Shown: positions 26,024 through 32,994 of the stretch, one piece after another
Numbering within the stretch: position 1 is the stretch's first letter
Layout of the letters: each line of letters opens with the position of its first letter
Origin: JAWLHU01 sp041690255
GTDB lineage: Bacteria; Bacillota; Sulfobacillia; Symbiobacteriales; Symbiobacteriaceae
Assembly: GCA_041690255.1 (NCBI GenBank)
Contig: JAWLHU010000008.1
Span: 62,001 to 126,000 of the forward strand
Direction of reading: 5' to 3'
DNA length: 64,000 nt
Notes under the pieces: model-generated
What the model was told of the DNA's origin: nothing
Database searches by the model: none
The model's input: only the letters and a program-made list of their open reading frames with translations
Made by a program: the position numbers and the translations under genes

Positions 26024-26692
26024 GTGTCCAAGTACCTACCGCCAATGTCCGGGGGGCAGGAGCCTCCGCGCGTAGTTCCGGGCCCGGTTCGGGGGGGCCA
26101 CTGCCCGCCACCACGGGAGATCATGGTAGTCGAGGCTCGCAAGGTATTCGACTTTTGTACCCAGGAAGAGACCCTGGAGCGTTGCTTCTTCGTGAACGGG
26201 CTAGCGAACGGCGCAATGGTCACATCTTGTGAGATCACAGACGTCACCTGCCAGGAGATTCTGGACCGCGAGCCGATCCCCGACGAAGAGGGCAAGGCAC
26301 TGGTCTCTATTCAGGTGAATCTCACCCTGAATCTCATGATTACGCCCGGGAACGGTATGGCACCCATTATGGTGCAGCGGAACATCGCCTTCCCAAAGCG
26401 GGTGGTTCTCTGCGCGCCCATGGGAACGGACGTCTCGTGCGACGTCCGCGGGACATGTATATGTACAATCCAACCCCCCTCACCGAATGGCGCTGAGATG
26501 GAGCCCAACGTCTGTTGCACCATTCAACTCTCCATTACCCTTACGAGCACCGCGAACGTCAAGGTCCTGGTGCCCACGTTTGGCATGGTGTTCCCTAAGG
26601 AGTGTACGGTAGCCCCAGTTCTGGGCGCCATGGTTCCGCCCGACTGCGAGGATCCGGTTGGCAAATTCATCGACCCGCGCAACTGCAGCTAA
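26024..26692 (+). CDS. Cysteine-rich protein of unknown function, paralogue 1
   Basis: A 222-residue soluble protein without signal peptide or membrane segment. After a Pro/Gly-rich lead it shows VVEARKVFDFCTQEETLERC, a beta-rich middle, RVVLCAPMGTDVSCDVRGTC, CCTIQLSITLTSTANVKVLV and a Cys-containing tail; about 13 cysteines in all. The same scaffold recurs in the next gene. I do not recognise the family with confidence; cytoplasmic Cys-rich pairs of this kind in spore formers are often coat or exosporium components, but that is a guess. The GTG at 26024 has AAGGAGG eight bases upstream, so the frame's earlier start at 25940 is rejected. Confidence 0.65.
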   Translation: MSKYLPPMSGGQEPPRVVPGPVRGGHCPPPREIMVVEARKVFDFCTQEETLERCFFVNGLANGAMVTSCEITDVTCQEILDREPIPDEEGKALVSIQVNLTLNLMITPGNGMAPIMVQRNIAFPKRVVLCAPMGTDVSCDVRGTCICTIQPPSPNGAEMEPNVCCTIQLSITLTSTANVKVLVPTFGMVFPKECTVAPVLGAMVPPDCEDPVGKFIDPRNCS

Positions 26693-26730
26693 AAGGGCTC
26701 CGGAGGATCCGGCGCTCCGCACAATGGACT

Positions 26731-26756
26731 GGACCGAGGGCGCCCCCCCTCGGTCC
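26731..26756 (+). terminator. Strong hairpin between the two Cys-rich genes
   Basis: GGACCGAGGG (26731-26740) pairs with CCCTCGGTCC (26747-26756), six-base loop. No T-run follows, so termination is uncertain. Confidence 0.5.
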
Positions 26757-26884
26757 TTCGCTATGGTCTGGGAGAGGATGAAGCCCCCGCAATCCGGGCT
26801 TGTTCGCGGGACCATTCTGTCAACCGGGACATAACATGGATCAGCCCGCGTTGTCGAGGGCGGGCCCGGAGGAGGTTTCGTTCG

Positions 26885-27454
26885 GTGGATATGAAGGATG
26901 CTCGCCACGACGTGATCTGCATCGAGGCGAAGAAGGTGTTCGATCTCTGCTTTCAGGAGGAACGTGTTGAACGGCTCTTCCCGATAACCGAGGACCTACC
27001 CGACGCACCGATTGAGCTTGACTGTCAGATCGACACAGAGAACATTACCTGCAGGGAGGTCTCCCCCCGAGAGAAGGTGGACTCCAAGAAAGGTAAGTTC
27101 TTGGTCTGCCTCGCCATTGAACTGCCGGTGACGATCTCTGCGGTCAACAGCAGGACCGGTCAGCTAGTCTGTCCCGTGATTACCCACACCGTCACTGTCC
27201 TTAAACAGGTGGTTCTCTGCGCCCCTGAAGGAACTTCCATTCGGTGCGAGGTGACGGGGAACTGCTGCTGCGTGCTTGATCGAAGGAATGACCAGATCAA
27301 CTGCGTCTTCAACCTGGTTGTGGTAATCAAGTCCACGGCAACAGTCCAGGTGCTGGTGCCGACCCTGGGGATGTGCGCACCGGTCGAGTGCAAGGCGGTT
27401 CCAGGAGGGGTTCCTCCTACTGTACCCAAGGACTGCGTCAGAGACTGCGACTAG
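26885..27454 (+). CDS. Cysteine-rich protein of unknown function, paralogue 2
   Basis: A 189-residue paralogue of the preceding gene. Shared landmarks are IEAKKVFDLCFQEERVERLF, a conserved CREV/CQEI position, KQVVLCAPEGTSIRCEVTGN, a CCC stretch, STATVQVLVPTLGMC and a C-terminal Cys-x-Cys-type end. About 14 cysteines, no export signal. GTG start with GGAGGAGG nine bases upstream. Each gene has its own ribosome site and is followed by its own hairpin, so they may be transcribed independently. Function unknown; spore-layer role is speculation. Confidence 0.65.
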   Translation: MDMKDARHDVICIEAKKVFDLCFQEERVERLFPITEDLPDAPIELDCQIDTENITCREVSPREKVDSKKGKFLVCLAIELPVTISAVNSRTGQLVCPVITHTVTVLKQVVLCAPEGTSIRCEVTGNCCCVLDRRNDQINCVFNLVVVIKSTATVQVLVPTLGMCAPVECKAVPGGVPPTVPKDCVRDCD

Positions 27455-27478
27455 CGATAATCGGGCTGGACCAGATCG

Positions 27479-27510
27479 CGAGGGCGAGAGCGTGGAGAGT
27501 CTCGCCCTCG
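27479..27510 (+). terminator. Hairpin after Cys-rich paralogue 2
   Basis: CGAGGGCGAGA (27479-27489) pairs perfectly with TCTCGCCCTCG (27500-27510), ten-base loop. No T-run. Confidence 0.6.
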
Positions 27511-27566
27511 ATTACACACGGACGAGAACTGAATAACGCTGTATCCTGGGTCATGGCTCCCGACTA

Positions 27567-27598
27567 AAAAGGGCGAAGCGCTCTCTGCGCCTCGCCCT
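27567..27598 (-). terminator. Terminator of the minus-strand anchored-protein gene
   Basis: Arms at 27570-27581 and 27587-27598 (AGGGCGAAGCGC against GCGCCTCGCCCT) pair with one or two imperfections, and on the minus strand the hairpin is followed by TTTTT. Confidence 0.8.
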
Positions 27599-27602
27599 CT
27601 TC

Positions 27603-28115
27603 TCACTTGAGGATATCACTGAGGAACACCTGAACGACTTCTTCCGGGTTTCCGCCCCGGACGGCAATGAAATAGACTCGACCTTCCTTTGTGAAGAAGA
27701 AGTTCACTGCCTCCTGCCCCTCGGTACGATAGCCGGTAATCACGCCCAGATCCACCGGCTTGGGTTGAGTGAAAACCGGATTATCCGGGCCGATGGTCGA
27801 TGCCATATCCATGAACATCTGGTTGGCATGGGAAGGGCCCGCTCCGTTCGCCACCCAGAGATCCACAGAGACCGTCCCGTCGGTATAGGTCGCCATAGAA
27901 CCCACTTTCGCGGGGATACGCTTCTTGTGCTGGCCCATAAAGGCGTTCAGCCCCTCGTCGCCAGCCGCCAGGAGCGTCTGCTTGAATGGACCGACCTGTT
28001 CAGGGAGGGTGATCGGGCCGGGAGGGGTTTCCTGAACGGTCTTCAGTCCCGTTAGCAGGTAGACCAGAAGAACAGCGAAGCCGGCGATTACGATGATAGG
28101 TACAGCTTTGCGCAC
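27603..28115 (-). CDS. Membrane-anchored protein of unknown function
   Basis: A 170-residue protein with one N-terminal hydrophobic segment (VPIIVIAGFAVLLVYLLTG, residues 5-23) and an extracytoplasmic domain with alternating beta strands (MATYTDGTVSVDLWVANGAG, YRTEGQEAVNFFFTKEGRVY). No lipobox. GTG start with GAGGAGG eight bases upstream. Flanked by its own terminator and by the AT-rich region preceding the ABC importer genes. No family recognised. Confidence 0.65.
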   Translation of the reverse strand: MRKAVPIIVIAGFAVLLVYLLTGLKTVQETPPGPITLPEQVGPFKQTLLAAGDEGLNAFMGQHKKRIPAKVGSMATYTDGTVSVDLWVANGAGPSHANQMFMDMASTIGPDNPVFTQPKPVDLGVITGYRTEGQEAVNFFFTKEGRVYFIAVRGGNPEEVVQVFLSDILK

Positions 28116-28441
28116 GAGATGAACCTCCTCGCCTGGGATGCCAAACCCAGTATAGCGGATCGTGCACCCATCAGACTATCCGCGTAGGGGTTCAAACGTG
28201 CACTAGCACGAAGGTGTCAGTCCCTATCCCCCACCGTTGTGCGTCGATCCCAAAGCATTACCAAACTATAACTAATGCAAAGTGGTAATCGAATTCGATG
28301 TATCTATTACTGAGCATAGAGTATACGGGTAACATTAGAACTTTAATTTCCCGATAATTAATCCGAACCGCGGTCTATACCGGATCGTCTTATGGACGCC
28401 TAGCCAAATGGGCCACAACATATAAGGGGGACACTAGAAAG
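28116..28441. other. AT-rich intergenic region upstream of the ABC importer
   Basis: About 325 bases without a gene, clearly richer in A and T than its surroundings. It contains a perfect 12-base palindrome ATCGAATTCGAT (28288-28299) and the inverted repeats GCATTA...TAATGC and ATTACCA...TGGTAAT between about 28257 and 28289. These may be operators for the divergent or downstream genes. No -35/-10 pair stood out. Confidence 0.5.
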
Positions 28442-30133
28442 ATGAGCATCAGCCGCAAGACTTCGCTGCTGCTGAGCCTGCTGGTTGCATCCAGTCTGGT
28501 TCTGTCGGCATGCGGTCCCAAGCAGGCGACCACCGACAAGCCGGCCGAGACGCCAGCCGACAAGCCGGCTGCTTCCGCTGAGAAGAAGCCCGCCAGGGGC
28601 GGCCAGGTCGTCATCCCGCTCGACAAGGAGCCGGACAGCTTCAACCCGATTCTTTACTCCACCGCCTTTGGCGCTGAGGTCATTCAGCACATTAGCGAGA
28701 CCCTCTTTGACTTCAACGACAACTGGGAGCCGACCCCGTCTCTCGCCGAGTCCTGGAAGTGGTCGGACGACAAGCTCACTTTCACCGTCAACCTCCGCCA
28801 GGGCGTCAAGTTCACCGATGGTGCCGAACTGACCGCCGATGACGTCGTCTTCACTCTGATGGCCCTGAAGGATCCGGGCTACACCGGCCCGCGTGCTTCC
28901 TCCATGAAGGACATCGAGTCTGTCACCGCCGTTGACAAGCACACCGTTGCCTTCAAGCTGTCGAAGCCCTTCGCCCCGATCTTCACCAACATCAACTACG
29001 GTATTCTCCAGAAGAAGCTGTTCGAGTCCACCTCGATCGCTGACATGGAGAAGAATCCCGTCAGCATGAACCCTGTCGGCACTGGCCCCTACAAGCTAAA
29101 GGAGTATGTCCGTGGCCAGTACGTTCTGCTGGAGCGGAACAACGACTGGTGGGGTACCGCTGTCTACGGTGGCGCTCCGTTCATTGACACCATCCTGCTG
29201 AAGGTTATTCCGGACTCCCAGACCCAGCTTGCCGCTCTGCAGAATGGCGAAATCGACTGGATGAACCCCGAGCCCAGCGATGTCACCATGCTGGAGACCG
29301 ACTACAAGGATAAGCTGACTGCCTATAACTACGACCGGAACGGTTTCGGCTATATTCAGATGAACAACCAGAAGGCTCCTCTGAATGACAAGCTGGTCCG
29401 CCAGGCCCTGACCTACGGCCTGGACCGCAACTCGATCATCACCGGCGTCATGGAAGGCCGTGCCACGATTCCGCCTGGCCCAATCCCCCCGGTCTCGTGG
29501 GCTTTCGACAAGAACGCCAAGTCCTACGACTATGACCCGGCCAAGGCCAAGTCCCTCCTCGAGGAGGCTGGCTACAAGCTGAACGCCAACGGTATCTACG
29601 AGAAGAACGGCCAGCCCCTGAAGCTGACCTTCTACGGCTCCTCCGGTTCCACCCTGATCGAGGGCATCGCTGCGATCGCTCGCAACAACTGGAAGCAGAT
29701 CGGTGTCGAACTGGACGTCCAGCTCATGGACTACAACGCCATGTCCGACAACTTCGTGAAGCCCGGTAAGTTCGACCTCTCCTTCGGCGGCATGTCGCTG
29801 GGTCTTGACCCCGACTCCCAGTACAACCTGTTCCACTCCTCCACCGGCACCCCGGACGCCAAGGGCAATGTGAACGGCTTCAACCGTGCCCGGTATGGCA
29901 ACCCCGAGGTCGACAAGCTCCTGGAGCAGGCCCGTGCCGAGTCCGATGTGGCGAAGCGCAAGGAGTTCTACACCCAGTTCCAGCAGATCGTTATTGACGA
30001 AGCTCCTGTGATCATGGCGTACGCCAACAAGTACACCGACTTCGTCAACAGCAAGGTCAAGAACGTCCGGAACTTCCCTGGTGTCGGCGCCAGCACCCAG
30101 TATATCTACCAGTGGTATATCAACGAGCAGTAA
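28442..30133 (+). CDS. Peptide-type ABC transporter substrate-binding lipoprotein
   Basis: A 563-residue SBP family 5 (OppA/DppA) protein. Lipoprotein signal with lipobox VLSAC (Cys24), a Lys/Pro/Ala-rich tether (about 25-55), then the domain with PLDKEPDSFNPILYSTAFGA, NLRQGVKFTDGAELTADDVV, GTGPYKLKEYVRG and DAKGNVNGFNRARYGNPEVD. It captures peptides, or nickel, sugars or other ligands in some members, outside the membrane and delivers them to the permeases that follow. Codon use is strongly biased to C/G-ending preferred codons, suggesting high expression. Separated from the permeases by a terminator, which would allow excess binding protein. Confidence 0.93.
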   Translation: MSISRKTSLLLSLLVASSLVLSACGPKQATTDKPAETPADKPAASAEKKPARGGQVVIPLDKEPDSFNPILYSTAFGAEVIQHISETLFDFNDNWEPTPSLAESWKWSDDKLTFTVNLRQGVKFTDGAELTADDVVFTLMALKDPGYTGPRASSMKDIESVTAVDKHTVAFKLSKPFAPIFTNINYGILQKKLFESTSIADMEKNPVSMNPVGTGPYKLKEYVRGQYVLLERNNDWWGTAVYGGAPFIDTILLKVIPDSQTQLAALQNGEIDWMNPEPSDVTMLETDYKDKLTAYNYDRNGFGYIQMNNQKAPLNDKLVRQALTYGLDRNSIITGVMEGRATIPPGPIPPVSWAFDKNAKSYDYDPAKAKSLLEEAGYKLNANGIYEKNGQPLKLTFYGSSGSTLIEGIAAIARNNWKQIGVELDVQLMDYNAMSDNFVKPGKFDLSFGGMSLGLDPDSQYNLFHSSTGTPDAKGNVNGFNRARYGNPEVDKLLEQARAESDVAKRKEFYTQFQQIVIDEAPVIMAYANKYTDFVNSKVKNVRNFPGVGASTQYIYQWYINEQ

Positions 30134-30156
30134 AGCTCACTGCGGATTAGCATGAG

Positions 30157-30188
30157 ATGGGGGCGCCCGCCCTGGGCGCCCCCATTTT
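30157..30188 (+). terminator. Terminator/attenuating hairpin after the binding protein
   Basis: ATGGGGGCGCCC (30157-30168) pairs perfectly with GGGCGCCCCCAT (30174-30185), followed by TTTCG. Likely gives partial readthrough to the permease genes. Confidence 0.85.
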
Positions 30189-30226
30189 CGCTTCCATAAC
30201 CTGAAGGGTGAGGGTGGTGACACCGG

Positions 30227-31213
30227 ATGGGCCGCTTTCTGACCAAGCGTATCCTAAACATGATCCCGCTTCTGATCCTGGCGACCATGCTCTCCTTTAC
30301 CATTATGCGGCTGGCTCCGGGCGGCCCGGAGAATCTGCTGCTGGGCGCTGAGGCCAATGCGACCATGGATCCGGAGAGAATGGCTGAACTCCGTAAGAGC
30401 TGGGGCCTCGATGATCCGATTCCCGTCCAGTACCTCCGTTGGGTCAAGAACATTGCCGTCGGTGATTTTGGCAATTCCTATTTCTATCGGAAGCCGGTTG
30501 GTGAGGTTATTGCTGCTGCGCTGCCGAACACGCTCCAGTTGAATGTGATTGCGCTCTTCCTTATCTACGGTATCGCCATTCCGCTGGGCGTTATCTCAGC
30601 GGTCAAACAGTACTCCAAAACAGACTACGTAGTTACGGGCTTGGCCTTTGCAGGACAAGCAGCACCAACTTTCTGGGTCGCAATGATGCTCATCTGGGGC
30701 GTTGCGATGAACTCGGGCGGCATGATCCCCACCAACGGTATCGCCACACCGGGTATTAACTTAGAAACTTACGGGTGGCTCTCCGTCCTTGCGGACCGCG
30801 CGAAGTATATGATTCTGCCGCTGACCGTCATCGTCTTCAGTGGCCTGACGGGTCTGACCCGTTACATGCGTTCGAGCATGCTGGAGGTCCTTAAGGAGGA
30901 CTACATTCGGACAGCTCGCTCCAAGGGTCTGGCGCAGAAGCTTGTCGTCTTCAAGCACGCCCTCCGCAATGCGATGCTGCCGATTGTCGCCATCTCCGGC
31001 GGCTTGCTCTCCAGCATGGTGGGCGGTTCGGTCATCGTGGAGACCATCTTCTCTTGGCCCGGTCTCGGTCGCGTCGGCTTCGATGCGGTCATTCAGCGTG
31101 ATTACAACGTGGTCATGGCGATCATGGTCATGTCTTCTGTGCTGACCCTGATCGGCTTCCTCCTGGTCGATATCGCCTATGTCTGGATCGATCCGCGCAT
31201 CAAGTACGATTAG
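30227..31213 (+). CDS. Peptide-type ABC transporter permease (DppB/OppB-like)
   Basis: A 328-residue inner-membrane permease with six predicted membrane segments. N-terminal MGRFLTKRILNMIPLLILAT and the cytoplasmic EAA loop (YIRTARSKGLAQKLVVFKHA) define the OppB/DppB branch. Forms a heterodimer with the next gene product. The cognate ATPases are not adjacent. Confidence 0.94.
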   Translation: MGRFLTKRILNMIPLLILATMLSFTIMRLAPGGPENLLLGAEANATMDPERMAELRKSWGLDDPIPVQYLRWVKNIAVGDFGNSYFYRKPVGEVIAAALPNTLQLNVIALFLIYGIAIPLGVISAVKQYSKTDYVVTGLAFAGQAAPTFWVAMMLIWGVAMNSGGMIPTNGIATPGINLETYGWLSVLADRAKYMILPLTVIVFSGLTGLTRYMRSSMLEVLKEDYIRTARSKGLAQKLVVFKHALRNAMLPIVAISGGLLSSMVGGSVIVETIFSWPGLGRVGFDAVIQRDYNVVMAIMVMSSVLTLIGFLLVDIAYVWIDPRIKYD

Positions 31214-31231
31214 ATGAGGGGGTGACACCCA

Positions 31232-32134
31232 GTGGCTCTTCCTGAGAAGAAGCAAGAGACTGCTCTGGATCCGGGCATGGCCCCGAAGGAGACGACCCAG
31301 CTTCAGCAGATTGCGCGTCGCTTTTTCCGGAACAAGACCGCCGTCGTCGGCGCCTTCGTCCTGCTGATCCTCTACTCGATTGCACTCCTGGCCCCCGTCC
31401 TCGCAAGTGAGCCCCTTGAGTTCCTGAACATCCCGAACCGGTTCCAGTCGCCGAGCTGGGCGCATCCGTTCGGTACGGACAACCTGGGCCGCGATGTGCT
31501 CTCCCGCATGATCTGGGGCTCGCGTATCTCCCTGTCGGTTGGCTTTGTCGCCATGGGCATGGCGGTTACGATCGGTACGCTGGTGGGCGCGATCGCCGGC
31601 TTCTACGGTGGCACCTGGATCGACCTGCTGCTGATGCGCATCGCCGAGGCGATCGATATCATCCCGGTCTTTTTCCTGCTGATCACCATCGTGGCGGTGC
31701 TGCCCAAGTCTGCCTACAACATCATGATCATCATCGGCATTACCTCATGGCCAGGCCTGGCCCAGATTGTCCGCTCGCAGTTCCTTTCGCTGCGCCAGCG
31801 CGACTACACCGAGGCCTCCCGGGCCATGGGCGCTCGTGACTCCCGCCTGATCTTCCGGCACATCCTGCCGAACGCCGCCGGCCCGATCATCGTATCGGCT
31901 ACGCTGCGAATCGGCAGCGCGATCCTGGCCGAGTCGAGCCTCTCCTTCCTGGGCATTGGCACCCCGCCCCCTGCGATCTCCTGGGGCCAGATGCTGAACA
32001 GCAGCCGTGCCTTCCTGAAGCAGGCGCCCTGGACCATGGTCTGGCCGGGTCTGGCGATCTTCCTCGTCGTCATCTGCTTCAACTTCGTCGGCGACGGTCT
32101 CCGCGACGCCCTCGATCCCAAAATGAAGCGGTAA
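31232..32134 (+). CDS. Peptide-type ABC transporter permease (DppC/OppC-like)
   Basis: A 300-residue permease with the N-terminal OppC_N segment (FFRNKTAVVGAFVLLILYSI), HPFGTDNLGRDVLSRMIWGS, and the EAA loop YTEASRAMGARDSRLIFRHI. GTG start with GAGGGGGTGA upstream; 18 bases after the first permease. Closed by a terminator, so no dppD/dppF-type ATPase gene belongs to this transcript. Confidence 0.94.
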   Translation: MALPEKKQETALDPGMAPKETTQLQQIARRFFRNKTAVVGAFVLLILYSIALLAPVLASEPLEFLNIPNRFQSPSWAHPFGTDNLGRDVLSRMIWGSRISLSVGFVAMGMAVTIGTLVGAIAGFYGGTWIDLLLMRIAEAIDIIPVFFLLITIVAVLPKSAYNIMIIIGITSWPGLAQIVRSQFLSLRQRDYTEASRAMGARDSRLIFRHILPNAAGPIIVSATLRIGSAILAESSLSFLGIGTPPPAISWGQMLNSSRAFLKQAPWTMVWPGLAIFLVVICFNFVGDGLRDALDPKMKR

Positions 32135-32145
32135 GGAAGCACGAC

Positions 32146-32178
32146 GCACCCTGCGAGCCAAGTCGCGGGGTGCTTTTT
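32146..32178 (+). terminator. Terminator after the ABC permeases
   Basis: GCACCCTGCGA (32146-32156) pairs with TCGCGGGGTGC (32163-32173) with one G-T pair, followed by TTTTT. Confidence 0.85.
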
Positions 32179-32186
32179 CGTGGGCC

Positions 32187-32909
32187 TCACTTCAGCGCCA
32201 GTACCGTCTCCCGTAATCGCTCCGGGTTGGTGTAGACCAGGTTGCCCACGACGACCGTATCGGCCCAGCGGCCAGCTTCCGCCGCTTGCGAACCGGACTG
32301 TACCCCGCCGCCGTAAACCATGTGCGCCCCACCCGCCTGCTCCTTTACGGCGCGCAGCAGATCCATGTCGCCAAACGCCCCGCTATACTCCACGTAGATC
32401 AGCGGGAGGCGGAGCACCCGCCCGGCGAAGGCGGCGTAGGCTGCGGCGGTGGCGGCATCGATCGCGGCATCGGCTCCCGTCACCCTGGCCACCGTGGCTG
32501 TCGGGTTGAGCACCAGGTAGGCCTCGGGCAGGAGCAGATCCCAGGGGATATACTCCCCGACCACCGGCAGGAGCCCGGCCATTGCCTGTGCCTGGGCGCC
32601 CCCCATCCACCGGGAGTCGGGTGTGTTCAGGACCAGGGGAATCAGGAAGAGGGCCGGTCCGGGCATGGCCGACTCCATGGTCGAGACCTCCAGAGCGACC
32701 GGTACCGGCGAGTCCGAAAGGCGCCCAAACAGGCCGAGGACCGAATCTTGGGTCATGCCGGTGGAGCCGCCGACTACGATTGCGTCGGTGCCGCTGGCGT
32801 AGATCAGCGCCAGGGCTTCATCTGACAGAGCACGTTCGGGATCCAGTTTGGTCACGTGGCGCCACATCCGCCAGTTGGGGGCCGGCGGCCAGGTTACGGG
32901 CGATGTCAC
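32187..32909 (-). CDS. pcrB: Heptaprenylglyceryl phosphate synthase (PcrB/GGGPS family)
   Basis: A 240-residue TIM-barrel prenyltransferase that joins glycerol-1-phosphate to heptaprenyl diphosphate in Firmicutes. Family marks are HVTKLDPERALSDEAL, ASGTDAIVVGGSTGMTQDSV, YVEYSGAFGD and VYGGGVQSGSQAAEAGRWAD followed by ADTVVVGN. The frame is open to 33008, with an ATG at 32918 that sits directly on the GGAGG. The GTG at 32909 is nine bases from that GGAGG and is therefore the better start. Divergent from uvrB, with the LexA-like site between them. Confidence 0.87.
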   Translation of the reverse strand: MTSPVTWPPAPNWRMWRHVTKLDPERALSDEALALIYASGTDAIVVGGSTGMTQDSVLGLFGRLSDSPVPVALEVSTMESAMPGPALFLIPLVLNTPDSRWMGGAQAQAMAGLLPVVGEYIPWDLLLPEAYLVLNPTATVARVTGADAAIDAATAAAYAAFAGRVLRLPLIYVEYSGAFGDMDLLRAVKEQAGGAHMVYGGGVQSGSQAAEAGRWADTVVVGNLVYTNPERLRETVLALK

Positions 32910-32932
32910 AAGGTTCATCCTCCGTTCGCTTT

Positions 32933-32958
32933 CAAACGTACGTTCGCAATGGTATACT
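32933..32958 (+). promoter_or_regulatory. LexA (SOS) box and -10 box upstream of uvrB
   Basis: CAAACGTACGTTCG (32933-32946) matches the Gram-positive LexA box CGAACNNNNGTTCG with one mismatch. TATACT (32953-32958) follows seven bases later as the -10. The operator overlaps the position of a weak -35 (TTTCAA, 17 bases from the -10), so LexA would occlude the promoter. Confidence 0.8.
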
Positions 32959-32994
32959 AACCGGTAGGGCATCAGACAGGGGGTTGAGCTTTGT

